Positions 16,458 through 25,647 of a stretch of 64,000 nucleotides of DNA are shown here, piece after piece. Made by a program: the position numbers and the translations under genes. Source of the DNA: Nocardioides flavescens. GTDB taxonomy: Bacteria; Actinomycetota; Actinomycetes; Propionibacteriales; Nocardioidaceae. The first letter of the stretch is position 1; each line of letters opens with the position of its first letter. The notes under the pieces were generated by a model. It saw only the letters and a list, made by a program, of their open reading frames with translations, searched no databases and had not been told where the DNA came from. The stretch is taken from NCBI RefSeq assembly GCF_009823805.1, contig NZ_WUEK01000005.1:310001-374000 (forward strand), given 5' to 3'.

Positions 16458-17651
16458 GTGCTCATCAAGACCCTACGCAAGACCCACCGATTGATCGCGG
16501 CGCTCGCCGTTGCGGTGGCCCTCACCGGTGCGGCTGTAGCGTCCGCCACCGCGGCCCCGGCGGACCAGCTCCGCTATGCGGGAAGTGGACTGAACGGTCT
16601 CCAAATTCCCGTCGGGACGGTCGACATGGAGGCGTGGTCGAGCACGCCGGCTCGTGAGGTGCAGTTCTTCTTGGGGGACCAGCCGGTAGGGGTCGACACG
16701 ACCCTGGACCAGCGCGATGGCTACTGGGTCGCTTCCGTTCCGGTGCAGCTCACGACCCCCGGCTCGGCGCAGCTGAAGGCGAAGATCGTCGTCGACAAGA
16801 AGGCCTTCCGCACCATCTGGAAGTACTTCACCGTGGTGACGCCCCCTCCTGCGGTCTCCCCAGTGGCCGTGAACACCACCGGGAAGCCTGGACCCGACAA
16901 CACCGGTGTCCCGGCGGGGGTTGCGCTATCGCCCAGCGGGTCCCTCGTGGTGACCAAGCCCGGCACGGTGATCGACGGGCTCGACATCCAGGGTTGTCTG
17001 ACGGTCCAAGCGAACAACGTGACGGTCAAGAACACGCGCATCACGTGCACCAACCCTTCGAGGGCCCGTGCGGTGCGCATGACGTCAGGGGCGAAAGGGT
17101 TGCTCATCACGGACAGTGAGGTCAACGGCACCGGCACGACCGACATCGGCATCGAGGCCTCCAGCGCCGTGATCCGTCGCGTCGAGGTCTCGAACGTCAA
17201 CGACGGCATCCGCATCGGCAACGACATCCTGATCGAGGACAGCTGGGTGCACGACCTCACGCGCCTCGGCAGCGGCCACCCCGACGCGGTGCAGGGCATC
17301 TCGGCGCAGAACGTCGTCATCCGTGACAACACTCTCAACCCCCGCAACTACACGACAGGTGACCTCGGGAATGCGGCGATCATGCTGGGGAGCGAGGCTG
17401 GGACCAAGCTCTCCCGCAACGTGACGATCACCGGCAACTTCCTCGACGGCGGCAACTACTCGCTCAACGTCAGCGGGAGCATCACGGCGTCCGCTCTCGA
17501 GGTCCGCGACAACATCTTCGGCACGGACAGCCGGTACGGCCCGGTGATTTCTCCGGTCCGAGTCCCCATCGGACGGGGGAACGTCGTGAACACCACCGGC
17601 CTGCCGGTCACGGTCGACGTGCCCAAGACGAAGTCGTCCTCGGCTCGCTGA
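16458..17651 (+). CDS. Secreted right-handed beta-helix protein, paralogue of the lipoprotein
   Basis: 397 residues. The GTG start is set by GGAGG seven bases upstream. A Sec signal peptide (RLIAALAVAVALTGAAVASA) ends in a signal-peptidase I site ATAA-A rather than a lipobox. An extra ~120-residue N-terminal beta domain precedes the beta-helix (VIDGLDIQGCLTVQANNVTVK; IEDSWVHDLTRLG; GNFLDGGNYSLNVSG). It is the soluble counterpart of the divergent lipoprotein. No catalytic residues of a known polysaccharide lyase family could be assigned. Confidence 0.82.
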   Translation: MLIKTLRKTHRLIAALAVAVALTGAAVASATAAPADQLRYAGSGLNGLQIPVGTVDMEAWSSTPAREVQFFLGDQPVGVDTTLDQRDGYWVASVPVQLTTPGSAQLKAKIVVDKKAFRTIWKYFTVVTPPPAVSPVAVNTTGKPGPDNTGVPAGVALSPSGSLVVTKPGTVIDGLDIQGCLTVQANNVTVKNTRITCTNPSRARAVRMTSGAKGLLITDSEVNGTGTTDIGIEASSAVIRRVEVSNVNDGIRIGNDILIEDSWVHDLTRLGSGHPDAVQGISAQNVVIRDNTLNPRNYTTGDLGNAAIMLGSEAGTKLSRNVTITGNFLDGGNYSLNVSGSITASALEVRDNIFGTDSRYGPVISPVRVPIGRGNVVNTTGLPVTVDVPKTKSSSAR

Positions 17652-17677
17652 CCCCTCTAGGGCATGGCGCCGAGTCC

Positions 17678-17719
17678 GCCAGCGTCGCGCCGAGCGCCTA
17701 GTCTCGGGGCGACGCTGGC
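17678..17719. terminator. Long two-part hairpin downstream of the beta-helix gene
   Basis: GCCAGCGTCGC pairs perfectly with GCGACGCTGGC, and inside it CCGAG pairs with CTCGG around an eight-base loop. It lies 27 bp after the beta-helix stop and 24 bp before the next gene start, so it is a probable terminator or attenuator. Confidence 0.65.
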
Positions 17720-17742
17720 CTCTCGACGAACGGTGGTGCCTG

Positions 17743-18864
17743 ATGGGCGCGGACGTGGTGTTCACGCTGTCACTCGAGACGTTCGACGACGTCGTCCGCC
17801 GGGAGTTCTGCAGACCACCCGACCGCGGGCTGCTCGCTCTTGCCCAGAGTCCGGAGGTCACTCGCCTAGCCGTCGTCGACGCGTGGCGTTCCTGGCCCTC
17901 AGCGGTGATCAGACGCCGTGGGCTCAGCAGTACTGAGCAGGTGGAGGTCGCTGATCGTCTGGTGACTCGGTTGCGACCGCGCCGCCTCCGACGGGGAGAG
18001 CCGACCGAGGTGAGGGTGCTCGAACGCGAGTACGCCCGCTACAGCCGATGGTCTGGGCGCGTGCTTGGTCTGCGATCGGGTGATGAGGCTGCTCTGGTGA
18101 CCTACAACCCCTTCGTCGCCGCATTCGCGGACGCCCCGTGGATCGGCCGCCGTGTCTTCGTCTGTCGAGACGACTTCGCCTCGGCTCCCAGGAAGAAGCC
18201 GTGGTGGCCGGCCTACCGGAGGGCGTACGAGCAGCTGGCCGACCGCTGCGATGCCGTCTTCGCAGTCTCGGACGAGCTCGCCTCCCGGATTGCGCCCGGT
18301 CTCGCGCGCACGCTGCCCAACGGCATCGACGCTCAGCTGTGGTCGCCCGAGCGCGTGGTGGAGCGTCCAGAGGTGCCTTATGCGGTCTACGCCGGCACGG
18401 TCGAGCGACGCGTGGACCTCACCCTGCTCGCCGAGGTCCTGAAAGTGGTGCCCAGGATCCTTGTGGCTGGGGTGATCGCCGATGAGGAGATGCGGCGCGA
18501 ACTGCAGGAGATGGCTGGTGTCGAGGTGCTCGGCCCGCTGAAGCAGGAGGACCTTGTGCGGGTCGTGTCCGGGGGATCTGTTGGGCTCATCCCCCATCAC
18601 GACACCCCGATGACCCGCGCCATGTCCCCGCTCAAGATGTACGAGTACCTCGCCGCAGGTCTCCCCGTGGTGGCCACCGATCTTCCGCCGGTGGCCGATG
18701 GCGGCGACCGCGTCTGGCGCTGCACCACCCGGGGGGAGTGGGCCGGAGCGGTGCGGGCCGCTCTGGCGGCGGGTGTGCACGGCCCGGCCGAGCGGGCCGA
18801 GGTCATCGCTCAGATCTCCTGGGACGCGCGCCTCGCCCCCGTGGTGGAGGCTGCCGTCAGCTGA
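17743..18864 (+). CDS. Glycosyltransferase family 4-like protein
   Basis: 373 residues. It has RVFVCRDDFASAP, a GT-B linker region CDAVFAVSDELASRIAPG, ARTLPNGIDAQLWSP, and a C-terminal donor site MSPLKMYEYLAAGLPVVATD. It resembles the TuaH-like branch of GT4, used in cell-surface polysaccharide synthesis. It overlaps the convergent acetyltransferase gene by eight bases. Confidence 0.82.
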   Translation: MGADVVFTLSLETFDDVVRREFCRPPDRGLLALAQSPEVTRLAVVDAWRSWPSAVIRRRGLSSTEQVEVADRLVTRLRPRRLRRGEPTEVRVLEREYARYSRWSGRVLGLRSGDEAALVTYNPFVAAFADAPWIGRRVFVCRDDFASAPRKKPWWPAYRRAYEQLADRCDAVFAVSDELASRIAPGLARTLPNGIDAQLWSPERVVERPEVPYAVYAGTVERRVDLTLLAEVLKVVPRILVAGVIADEEMRRELQEMAGVEVLGPLKQEDLVRVVSGGSVGLIPHHDTPMTRAMSPLKMYEYLAAGLPVVATDLPPVADGGDRVWRCTTRGEWAGAVRAALAAGVHGPAERAEVIAQISWDARLAPVVEAAVS

Positions 18865-19414
18865 TGCGGCGCTCTGCTGGGAAGTCCTCACGCCAACCCA
18901 CGACACGTGCCGGGGTGCCGACGCAGATGCTGCCCGCCGGAAGGTCCCGAGTCACCGTCGATGCCGCCCCAACGACCACTCCCTCGCCGAGGGTGACTCC
19001 GGGGAGCACCACCACCTTCGCGCCCAGCCAGCAGCCGTCGCCGATGTGGACGTCGCTCTCGATCTTGTCCTGGTCCATCACCGGGGTCCCCCACCGGGTG
19101 CCGTAGTTGCTGGCCGTGATGAACACCTCCGGTGCGAGGAGCACGTGGTCGCCGAGGACGATGCGGCTAGAGCCGTCCCCGGCCCAGAGGGAGCAGCGTT
19201 CTCCGATGTGACCGCGTTCACCGATGCTGATCCGCTCCGCGTTGCGGAGACTGACCGAAGGCGCCATGGCGAGCCCCGGTCCCGCCGTGAGTCGACGCCT
19301 CTGTCGGGCATGGGCGTACCCGTGGGCGTTGACCACCTTCAGTAGGTGCAGCCACAGCAGGGGGTCCAGGATGTTGGTGAGAGCGGTCACGAGACGCGGC
19401 AGGGCTCGGAGCAT
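18857..19414 (-). CDS. Hexapeptide-repeat O-acetyltransferase
   Basis: 185 residues. The C-terminal two thirds form a left-handed beta-helix of hexapeptide repeats (ISIGERGHIGERCSLW; VHIGDGCWLGAKVVVLPG; VTLGEGVVVGAASTVTRDLP) ending in the WcaF/NodL-like GTPARVVGW. It probably acetylates a repeat-unit sugar from acetyl-CoA. The start is the ATG that begins MLRALPRLV; sequence upstream in frame lacks coding character. Confidence 0.85.
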   Translation of the reverse strand: MLRALPRLVTALTNILDPLLWLHLLKVVNAHGYAHARQRRRLTAGPGLAMAPSVSLRNAERISIGERGHIGERCSLWAGDGSSRIVLGDHVLLAPEVFITASNYGTRWGTPVMDQDKIESDVHIGDGCWLGAKVVVLPGVTLGEGVVVGAASTVTRDLPAGSICVGTPARVVGWREDFPAERRIS

Positions 19415-19440
19415 GGCGAGAAGACTGTCACGATAAGAGC

Positions 19441-20637
19441 GTGAGCAGCCGCGCTGGTGCTGAGGGCACCGTCTCCTACGTCGTGAGCGGCTACCCCGTG
19501 CTGTCGCAGACCTTCGTTCGCAACGAGGTCTTCTCCCTGCGCCGGGCAGGCGTCGCGGTCGACGTGTCGAGCATGGGCAGAGGGGACCGCGAGTCCATCC
19601 CCCTCGAGTGGTCGGGCCCCTATCACGCCATGCCGGAGGTCTCCTGGTCCGAGGCGCTGCGGGATGCGCTGTGGTGGGCTCGAAGGCCGCGCGCGGTGCT
19701 GCGCCTGCTGGCCGCGATCCGTCTGTGCACCGCGGCAGAGCCCGCACTGCTGCTCCGGGGTGTCCCGACCACGGCTCGCCGACTCGCCGGCCTCGACACG
19801 AGGGTCGTGCACACGCACTTCGGATGGCGTGCGATCGTCCCGGCGCTCTACGTCGCAGCCCTGCTCGGGGTCCCCGCGACCATCACGACGCACGCCGCGG
19901 ACATCTTCATGCCCTCTCGGCGGCTCGCGCAGCGCCTCGCGGGTATGGCCCGGGTGGTCACCGTGTGCCGGTCCAACGTCCCCCACCTGACGGCTCTCGG
20001 TGTTCCTGACTCGAAAGTCAGCGTCATCCCCTGCGGAGTGGACACCGACGTCGCGGTGGAGCCTGTCGCCGACCACCGTCGAGTGGTCTCGGTGGGTCGG
20101 CTCGTGGAGAAGAAGGGCTTCGACGTCCTGCTCGGGGCGTTCTCCCAGGTCGCCGATCGTCACGACGGGGCGGTTCTCGAGATCGTCGGGGACGGCCCCG
20201 AGCGCGAGGCCCTCGAGGCTCAGACAGTGCGTCTCGGACTGGGGGAGCGGGTCGTCTTCGCGGGCTCCCTTCCCAACGACGAGGTGCTCGGACGGGTGGT
20301 CCGCGCCGGAGGTTTCGTCCTCGCATGCCGTCGTCTCCCCAACGGAGACAGTGACGCGATGCCCGTGTCGCTGCGCGAGGCGATGGTGCGCGGACGTCCG
20401 GTCATCTCGACCGAGGTCGCCGGCATCCCGGAGTCCGTCGACGAGCACGTGGGCTGGCTGGTGCCCAGCGAGGACCCCGACGCGCTGGCGTCCGCGCTCC
20501 ACGAACTCCTCTCCGACCCGGCCGAAGCCGCACGACGGGGTCTCGCGGGTCGCGACCGGGTCGTGCGCACGGCCTCGCTCGAGACCTCGGCGCAGGCGAT
20601 GCTGCGCGTCTGGGACGATCTCGAGGCTGGCCGGTGA
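19441..20637 (+). CDS. Glycosyltransferase family 4 (WcaL-like)
   Basis: 398 residues. It opens with YVVSGYPVLSQTFVRNEV, characteristic of colanic-acid-type WcaL/AmsK enzymes, continues with VVHTHFGWRAIVPAL and TTHAADIF, and ends with the donor-binding part VSVGRLVEKKGFDVLLGAF and AMPVSLREAMVRGRPVISTEVAG. It starts the three-gene plus-strand run glycosyltransferase-flippase-pyruvyltransferase and overlaps the flippase start by GTGA. Confidence 0.88.
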   Translation: MSSRAGAEGTVSYVVSGYPVLSQTFVRNEVFSLRRAGVAVDVSSMGRGDRESIPLEWSGPYHAMPEVSWSEALRDALWWARRPRAVLRLLAAIRLCTAAEPALLLRGVPTTARRLAGLDTRVVHTHFGWRAIVPALYVAALLGVPATITTHAADIFMPSRRLAQRLAGMARVVTVCRSNVPHLTALGVPDSKVSVIPCGVDTDVAVEPVADHRRVVSVGRLVEKKGFDVLLGAFSQVADRHDGAVLEIVGDGPEREALEAQTVRLGLGERVVFAGSLPNDEVLGRVVRAGGFVLACRRLPNGDSDAMPVSLREAMVRGRPVISTEVAGIPESVDEHVGWLVPSEDPDALASALHELLSDPAEAARRGLAGRDRVVRTASLETSAQAMLRVWDDLEAGR

Positions 20638-22223
20638 CCGGGTCCGGGCGGACGGCGGGTGGTGCTCCTGAGGTCGCGGTCGATGCGCTCATCGAGCTCG
20701 AACCCGAGGTGGAGAACCCAGCCCTTCGCGGACAGCTCAGCCAAGGCACGCTCTCGACGCAGGTCCGGCGAGGTGTCGCGTGGAATGCCGGGACCCGCGT
20801 GTTCGAACAGGTCCTGCAGCTCGCCGCCACCGCGATCCTGGCGCGGGTACTCGGGCCCGAGGCGTACGGGCAGGCTGCTCTCGTCGCGATCGTTGCTGGC
20901 TTCGCAGCGATCTTCATCGACATGGGGATCCCAGGAGCCGTGATCCAGGCGCCGCGTCTCGACAACCGTCTGCTGTCGACCGCGTTCTGGATGAACCTCG
21001 CCACGGGAATCGTGATGGCGCTCATCGTCTGCGCTGTCGCGGTGCCTGTTGCACGCTTCTACGGAGAGCCCGAGCTCTCCGGTCTGATCATGTTGTCGAG
21101 CCTCACCTTCGTCCTGTCGCTGAACGCCGTGCACGTCGCGCTGATGCAGCGCGCGCTGCAGTTCAAGCGCATTGGGAAGATGACGTTCGTGACGGCGACG
21201 GCCGGCGTGCTGACGACGCTCGGAGCGGCGCTGCTCGGTCTCGGAGCGGTGAGCCTGGTCCTCGGGCCCATCGCATCGCGTCTCGTCTCGGTCATCCAGG
21301 TGCAGAACGCCGTGCGCTGGTGGCCGACCGCGAAGCCGTCCAGAGCGGCGGCACGCTCCCTGTGGGCGTTCGGGGGCGGTCTCACAGGCTTCAACATCGT
21401 CAACTACGCCGCCGGTTCAGCAGACCGTTTCGTCCTCGGACGCTTCGTCGACGTCACGGCCGTGGGCTACTACGGCCGCGCGGTGAACCTCATGATGCTG
21501 CCGGTCCAGCAGACCGCAGGGGCGCTCTCGCGGGTGTTCTTCCCGGCGTTCGCGAGCATGGTCCAGGACCCGCCGCGCCTCAGGCGAGCGTGGCTGCGAC
21601 TGGTCCATGCAGCGTGGTTGCTCGGTCTGCCTCTCGGGGTGGGGCTGGCGGTGAGCGCGCCAGCCGCCGTGCAGGTCCTCTACGGCGACCAGTGGTCAGC
21701 CGTCGTGCCGCTCCTGGTCGTGCTGTCCGGAACGATCCCGTTCCTGCTCGTGAGCGCCAACGCGAGCCCGCTCTACCAGGCCATGGGCGAGACGGCGCTG
21801 CAGTTCCGTCTGAGCATGGTCGCGGCTGTCGCTGCCATCTCGCTCATCCTGGTGGGCGCGCAGTGGGGCGCCCTGGGGGTCGCCGCGGCGGTGCTTACCC
21901 GGGCGCCGGTCTCACTGGCGATCAACCTGCCACCGCTCATGCGCAGGTTGGAGGTCCGGTGGCGCGATCTCGTCCTCCCGCTCTGGCGCATCGCTCTCGC
22001 CGCCGCCCTCATGGGTGCGGCTGCGTACGGCGTCGGTCTCCTCCTGAGCGACCAGCCGGCGGCTGTGACCCTCGCTGGTCAGGTGGCGACGGGCGGCGTG
22101 GTCTACCTGGGTCTGATCTGGCCGCTCGAGCAACGTGCGATCAGAGAACTGATCGGATCGAGGAAGCGACGGGGCGGCCGGGCCCGCTCGACCGAGGAAG
22201 CCCGAGAGGCTGACCCCGCGTGA
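20634..22223 (+). CDS. Wzx-type lipid-linked oligosaccharide flippase
   Basis: 529 residues with roughly 12 to 14 transmembrane helices and the PF13440/WzxC pattern: GVAWNAGTRVFEQVLQLAAT at the first helix, ILARVLGPEAYGQAALV, and NYAAGSADRFVLGRFVD in the middle. Members move undecaprenyl-linked repeat units across the membrane for Wzy polymerisation. A ~45-residue cytoplasmic N-terminal extension and a basic C-terminal tail flank the core. Confidence 0.88.
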   Translation: MTGSGRTAGGAPEVAVDALIELEPEVENPALRGQLSQGTLSTQVRRGVAWNAGTRVFEQVLQLAATAILARVLGPEAYGQAALVAIVAGFAAIFIDMGIPGAVIQAPRLDNRLLSTAFWMNLATGIVMALIVCAVAVPVARFYGEPELSGLIMLSSLTFVLSLNAVHVALMQRALQFKRIGKMTFVTATAGVLTTLGAALLGLGAVSLVLGPIASRLVSVIQVQNAVRWWPTAKPSRAAARSLWAFGGGLTGFNIVNYAAGSADRFVLGRFVDVTAVGYYGRAVNLMMLPVQQTAGALSRVFFPAFASMVQDPPRLRRAWLRLVHAAWLLGLPLGVGLAVSAPAAVQVLYGDQWSAVVPLLVVLSGTIPFLLVSANASPLYQAMGETALQFRLSMVAAVAAISLILVGAQWGALGVAAAVLTRAPVSLAINLPPLMRRLEVRWRDLVLPLWRIALAAALMGAAAYGVGLLLSDQPAAVTLAGQVATGGVVYLGLIWPLEQRAIRELIGSRKRRGGRARSTEEAREADPA

Positions 22224-22286
22224 CGGCCGCTACAGGCCGGTCCCGCGACCTCCGCGTGAGGAGACCACCTCCGTTAGGTTGAGCCC

Positions 22287-23579
22287 ATGACCCGTGTGGT
22301 GTACCTCGGTGCCGTCGTCTCCAACGGGGGCGACGCAGCGATCATGGAGGCCCAGATCGCGGCGCTCGACAGGGCTTACCCGGGTCACGTCGCCGTTCTC
22401 CACGACAACGCTCCCACCGTGGCGCGCCGCACCTTCCCTCGGTGCGAGGTGCTGCCGCCTACCGGCAACGTGGTCAACAGGCCCGCGGGGCCGGGGAAAC
22501 ACCGGGAGGCGATGCGGCGCCTGAACCGGGTCCGCGTTCGCACCGCTGCGCGGCTGTGGCGGACAGCCGGTGAGAGAGCTGCTCGCGCCATGCTCACCGG
22601 CGACGAGGCAGCCCAGTTGAGCTCGATGGCGAGAGCCGAGGTGGTGGCCTACACGGGCGGAACCTCGCTGATCGAGAAGTACTCGCTGAAGAGCAAGCTG
22701 TTCGAGATCGAGCTCTCCTCACTCCTTGGACGACCCGTGGTGCTCCTCCCGCAGTCTGTCGGCCCGTTCGGCAAGGCCGAGAACAAGCGGTTGATGAGGC
22801 GCCTGATGAAGTCGGTCGACCTGACCCTCCTCCGTGACGAGCGGTCGCTGAGCCACCTCCGGGACATCGACGCCGACACCTCGAGCGTTCGAGTGGTGCC
22901 CGACATCGTCTTCGCCCTGGCCGAGCCGGGGGACGTGGACCGACTCCGGCAGTCGGGGGAGGTCCCGTCGAGTGGGGCGCGAATCGCCATCAGCGTCCGC
23001 GACTGCCGTCTCTTCTACGGGGGCACCGAGGCAGAGCGCGCCGCCGGGCAGGTGCGCTACGAGGAGGCGATCGCCGGCCTCGCGGAGGAACTGTGCGCGC
23101 GGGGCGCGTCCGTGACCTTCCTCAGCACCTGTCAGGGCGTCCCGGAGTACTGGACCGACGACTCCGAGGTCGCTGTCTCGATCGTCGGCCGCCTGCCCGA
23201 GGGGGTGCGAGACCAGGTGACGGTGGACGACTCTTACCACTCGGTGCGCGACCTCAAGGACTCCTACGGCACCTTCGACCTGGTGGTGTGCACCCGCCTG
23301 CACGCCTCAATCCTGGCTCTCGACGCCGGCACGCCCGTCCTGCCCGTGGCCTACGAGTTCAAGACCCACGAGGTGATGAAGCAGCTGGGACTGGCGGACG
23401 TGGTCGTCGACATCGCCGACATCTCTCGCGACCGGTTGGTGCAGTCCCTCGACACGCTGACGGCCGAGCTGCCGAGCCGCCGGGACGCTCTCGCTACGGC
23501 CCTGGCCTCCATGGTTGCGCAAACCGCGTCGACCGGCTCTCAGGTGCAGGCTGCCGTCGAGTCACACGCCTCTCGCTGA
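22287..23579 (+). CDS. Polysaccharide pyruvyltransferase family protein
   Basis: 430 residues of the PF04230 type: VVYLGAVVSNGGDAAIMEAQI at the N-terminus, AYTGGTSLIEKYSLKSK, PVVLLPQSVGPFGKAENKR, LLRDERSL, and the C-terminal VCTRLHASILALDAGTPVLPVAYEFKT. The family transfers pyruvate ketals from phosphoenolpyruvate to polysaccharide sugars. It follows the flippase by 63 bp on the same strand. Confidence 0.85.
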   Translation: MTRVVYLGAVVSNGGDAAIMEAQIAALDRAYPGHVAVLHDNAPTVARRTFPRCEVLPPTGNVVNRPAGPGKHREAMRRLNRVRVRTAARLWRTAGERAARAMLTGDEAAQLSSMARAEVVAYTGGTSLIEKYSLKSKLFEIELSSLLGRPVVLLPQSVGPFGKAENKRLMRRLMKSVDLTLLRDERSLSHLRDIDADTSSVRVVPDIVFALAEPGDVDRLRQSGEVPSSGARIAISVRDCRLFYGGTEAERAAGQVRYEEAIAGLAEELCARGASVTFLSTCQGVPEYWTDDSEVAVSIVGRLPEGVRDQVTVDDSYHSVRDLKDSYGTFDLVVCTRLHASILALDAGTPVLPVAYEFKTHEVMKQLGLADVVVDIADISRDRLVQSLDTLTAELPSRRDALATALASMVAQTASTGSQVQAAVESHASR

Positions 23580-23700
23580 CCCACCCCACCGCGGGCCCAC
23601 GACCCGGGGCGGCGGTCGCGGGCCCACCGCACTGGGATTGACAGAACTTTCACGCGCGCCAGTCATTCCCACGGCGTCCGGTCTAGGCCACACTCGTCTT

Positions 23701-23862
23701 GTGACGTGGGTCATCGTGGCGGCAGCGGTCTGGGGAGTGTTCTCTCTGCTGTGGACGCTCGTCGTGGCGCGGCGCCTCGGGTGCACGCCGTACGGCGCCG
23801 GGTGCCTGGGTGCCGGCCTCGTTCTCGACCCGAGCCCCGGCACAGCCGTCAACCGACCGTAG
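23701..23862 (+). CDS. Possible small membrane protein
   Basis: A 53-residue frame from a GTG: one hydrophobic helix (VIVAAAVWGVFSLLWTLVVA) followed by a Gly/Cys-containing tail. No Shine-Dalgarno is visible and no family is recognised. It fills the gap between the pyruvyltransferase and the convergent initiating transferase. It may be spurious. Confidence 0.3.
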   Translation: MTWVIVAAAVWGVFSLLWTLVVARRLGCTPYGAGCLGAGLVLDPSPGTAVNRP

Positions 23863-23893
23863 GAGCCCGACGCGTGAGCACCGGGCTCCGACG

Positions 23894-25375
23894 TCAGTAG
23901 GCGCCGCGCGAGGCGAGGACAGCGCCGGCGGTGCGGGACAGGATTGTGAGGTCCTGGAGCATCGACCAGTTGTCGACGTAGTAGAGGTCGAGACGGACCG
24001 ACTCCTCCCACGTCAGGTCGGAGCGACCAGAGACCTGCCAGAGGCCGGTGAGGCCGGGGCGGACCTTGAGGCGGCGCTGCGTCAGCCGGTCGTACGTCGC
24101 GACCTCGGAAGGCAGCGGCGGACGGGGGCCGACCAGGCTCATGTCACCGCGCAGGACGTTGAGCAGCTGCGGGAGCTCGTCGAGCGAGAGGCGGCGCAGG
24201 AGCTTGCCGGGGCTGGTGATGCGCGGGTCGTCCTTCATCTTGAAGAGACCGCCCTCGAAACCCTGCTCGGCCTGGAGCCGGGCGAGGCGGGCCTCGGCGT
24301 CGGTCACCATAGTGCGGAACTTCAGGCAGGAGAACTCCTCGCCGTGGCGCCCGGTCCGGGTCTGGCGGAAGAAGACGGGGCCGCGGTCGTGCAGCTTCAC
24401 CCAGGTGGCGATCGCCAGCATGGTGGGCGCGGCGAGCAGCAGGATCGCGGACGTGACCGCGACGTCGAAGACCCGCTTGGCGCGGCGCGCGGCGAGGGTG
24501 TGGCGCGGCGGGTCGATGTGGACCAGCGGCAGTCCGCCGACGGGGCGGACGCGGATGCGCTCGCGGGCGACGTCGGTGACGCTGGGGGCCACGATGACCT
24601 GGATCTGGCGGTGCTCGAGGTCGTAGACGAGCTCGCGCATCTGGTCGGGGCCGTCGAGGGCGCCGCCGGCGACGAAGACGATGTCGGCGTTGGCCTCGGT
24701 CAGGACCTCGATGGCGTCGTCGGTGGTGCCGAGGACAGGCACACCCGAGGCGGTCTCCACGGCGGCGTAGGACGCCGGGACGATGGCGCCGTGGACGCGG
24801 TAGCCGAGCCACGACTCGCGGCTCAGCACCCGGGAGATCTCGTCGACGTTGGCCGGGGCGCCGGCGATGATCACGTCGTGGCACGCGGTGCCGGCGCGGC
24901 GGGCGCGGTGGAGCGCGCGACGCAGCAGCGCGCGCTGCAGCACCAGGACGACCGGGCCGAGGATGAACGTCAACAGGTAGAAGCCGCGCGACAGCTCGAA
25001 GTTCGTGAGGTACGACGCCACGGCGGTGAGGCCGGCAGCGAGCAGGCTGGCGTTGAGGACGATCTTGTACTCCTCGATGCCCGCACCGAAGAGCCGCTCA
25101 CGGTAGCCGCCGAGCGCCGCGATGATCGCGACCCAGCCCAGCAGGATCAGCGGCGTCACGAGCCCGATGGGCCGTCCGACGTCGAGCGCCGAGGCGAACC
25201 AGCCGAAGCCGAAGCGCAGGGCCAGGGCGGTGACGGCGACGAGCGCCATCGCGACGACGTCGAGCACGAGCGCCGCCCTCGGCAGGTAGCCGATGCCGCG
25301 CCTCGCCCGGGCCGGTACGGCCTCTGGACCTGACGGTGCTTCAGCGCGCCACGGCGCGCTCAGTTCTCCACGCAT
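23894..25375 (-). CDS. Initiating undecaprenyl-phosphate glycosylphosphotransferase (WbaP/CpsE type)
   Basis: About 493 residues. An N-terminal block of four to five transmembrane helices and a CoA-binding-like Rossmann domain (CHDVIIAGAPANVDEI) precede the catalytic sugar-transferase domain: KRVFDVAVTSAILLLAAP, FFRQTRTGRHGEEFSCLKFR, SLDELPQLLNVLRGDMSLVG, RPGLTGLWQVSGRS and LDLYYVDNWS. It loads the first sugar phosphate onto undecaprenyl phosphate to start repeat-unit synthesis. The ATG after GGGGGGA was chosen; an ATG eleven codons upstream has no ribosome site. Confidence 0.92.
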   Translation of the reverse strand: MRGELSAPWRAEAPSGPEAVPARARRGIGYLPRAALVLDVVAMALVAVTALALRFGFGWFASALDVGRPIGLVTPLILLGWVAIIAALGGYRERLFGAGIEEYKIVLNASLLAAGLTAVASYLTNFELSRGFYLLTFILGPVVLVLQRALLRRALHRARRAGTACHDVIIAGAPANVDEISRVLSRESWLGYRVHGAIVPASYAAVETASGVPVLGTTDDAIEVLTEANADIVFVAGGALDGPDQMRELVYDLEHRQIQVIVAPSVTDVARERIRVRPVGGLPLVHIDPPRHTLAARRAKRVFDVAVTSAILLLAAPTMLAIATWVKLHDRGPVFFRQTRTGRHGEEFSCLKFRTMVTDAEARLARLQAEQGFEGGLFKMKDDPRITSPGKLLRRLSLDELPQLLNVLRGDMSLVGPRPPLPSEVATYDRLTQRRLKVRPGLTGLWQVSGRSDLTWEESVRLDLYYVDNWSMLQDLTILSRTAGAVLASRGAY

Positions 25376-25647
25376 TTGTCCCCCCGTTGAACGTGTGCGT
25401 GTTCCCATGACTTGGACGCTAGGGCCGGAAGATGTCTCCTGCGTAACCGCCAGAAGTCAAACCGAACCTGCTCACTACCGTAAGCCCCTGGATCGATCCA
25501 ACCAAACCCTTGTAATTCCGCTTGGAATGGGGGATCTTCATCCGTTCGGCCCACGAGCGGCCTGGACCACCGAGTGGCCAGGATCACGCGCTGCGGTCCA
25601 CGAGGTGGGATCCTCGGAACCGGTTGTGGGGCCTTCGGAACCGGGTG

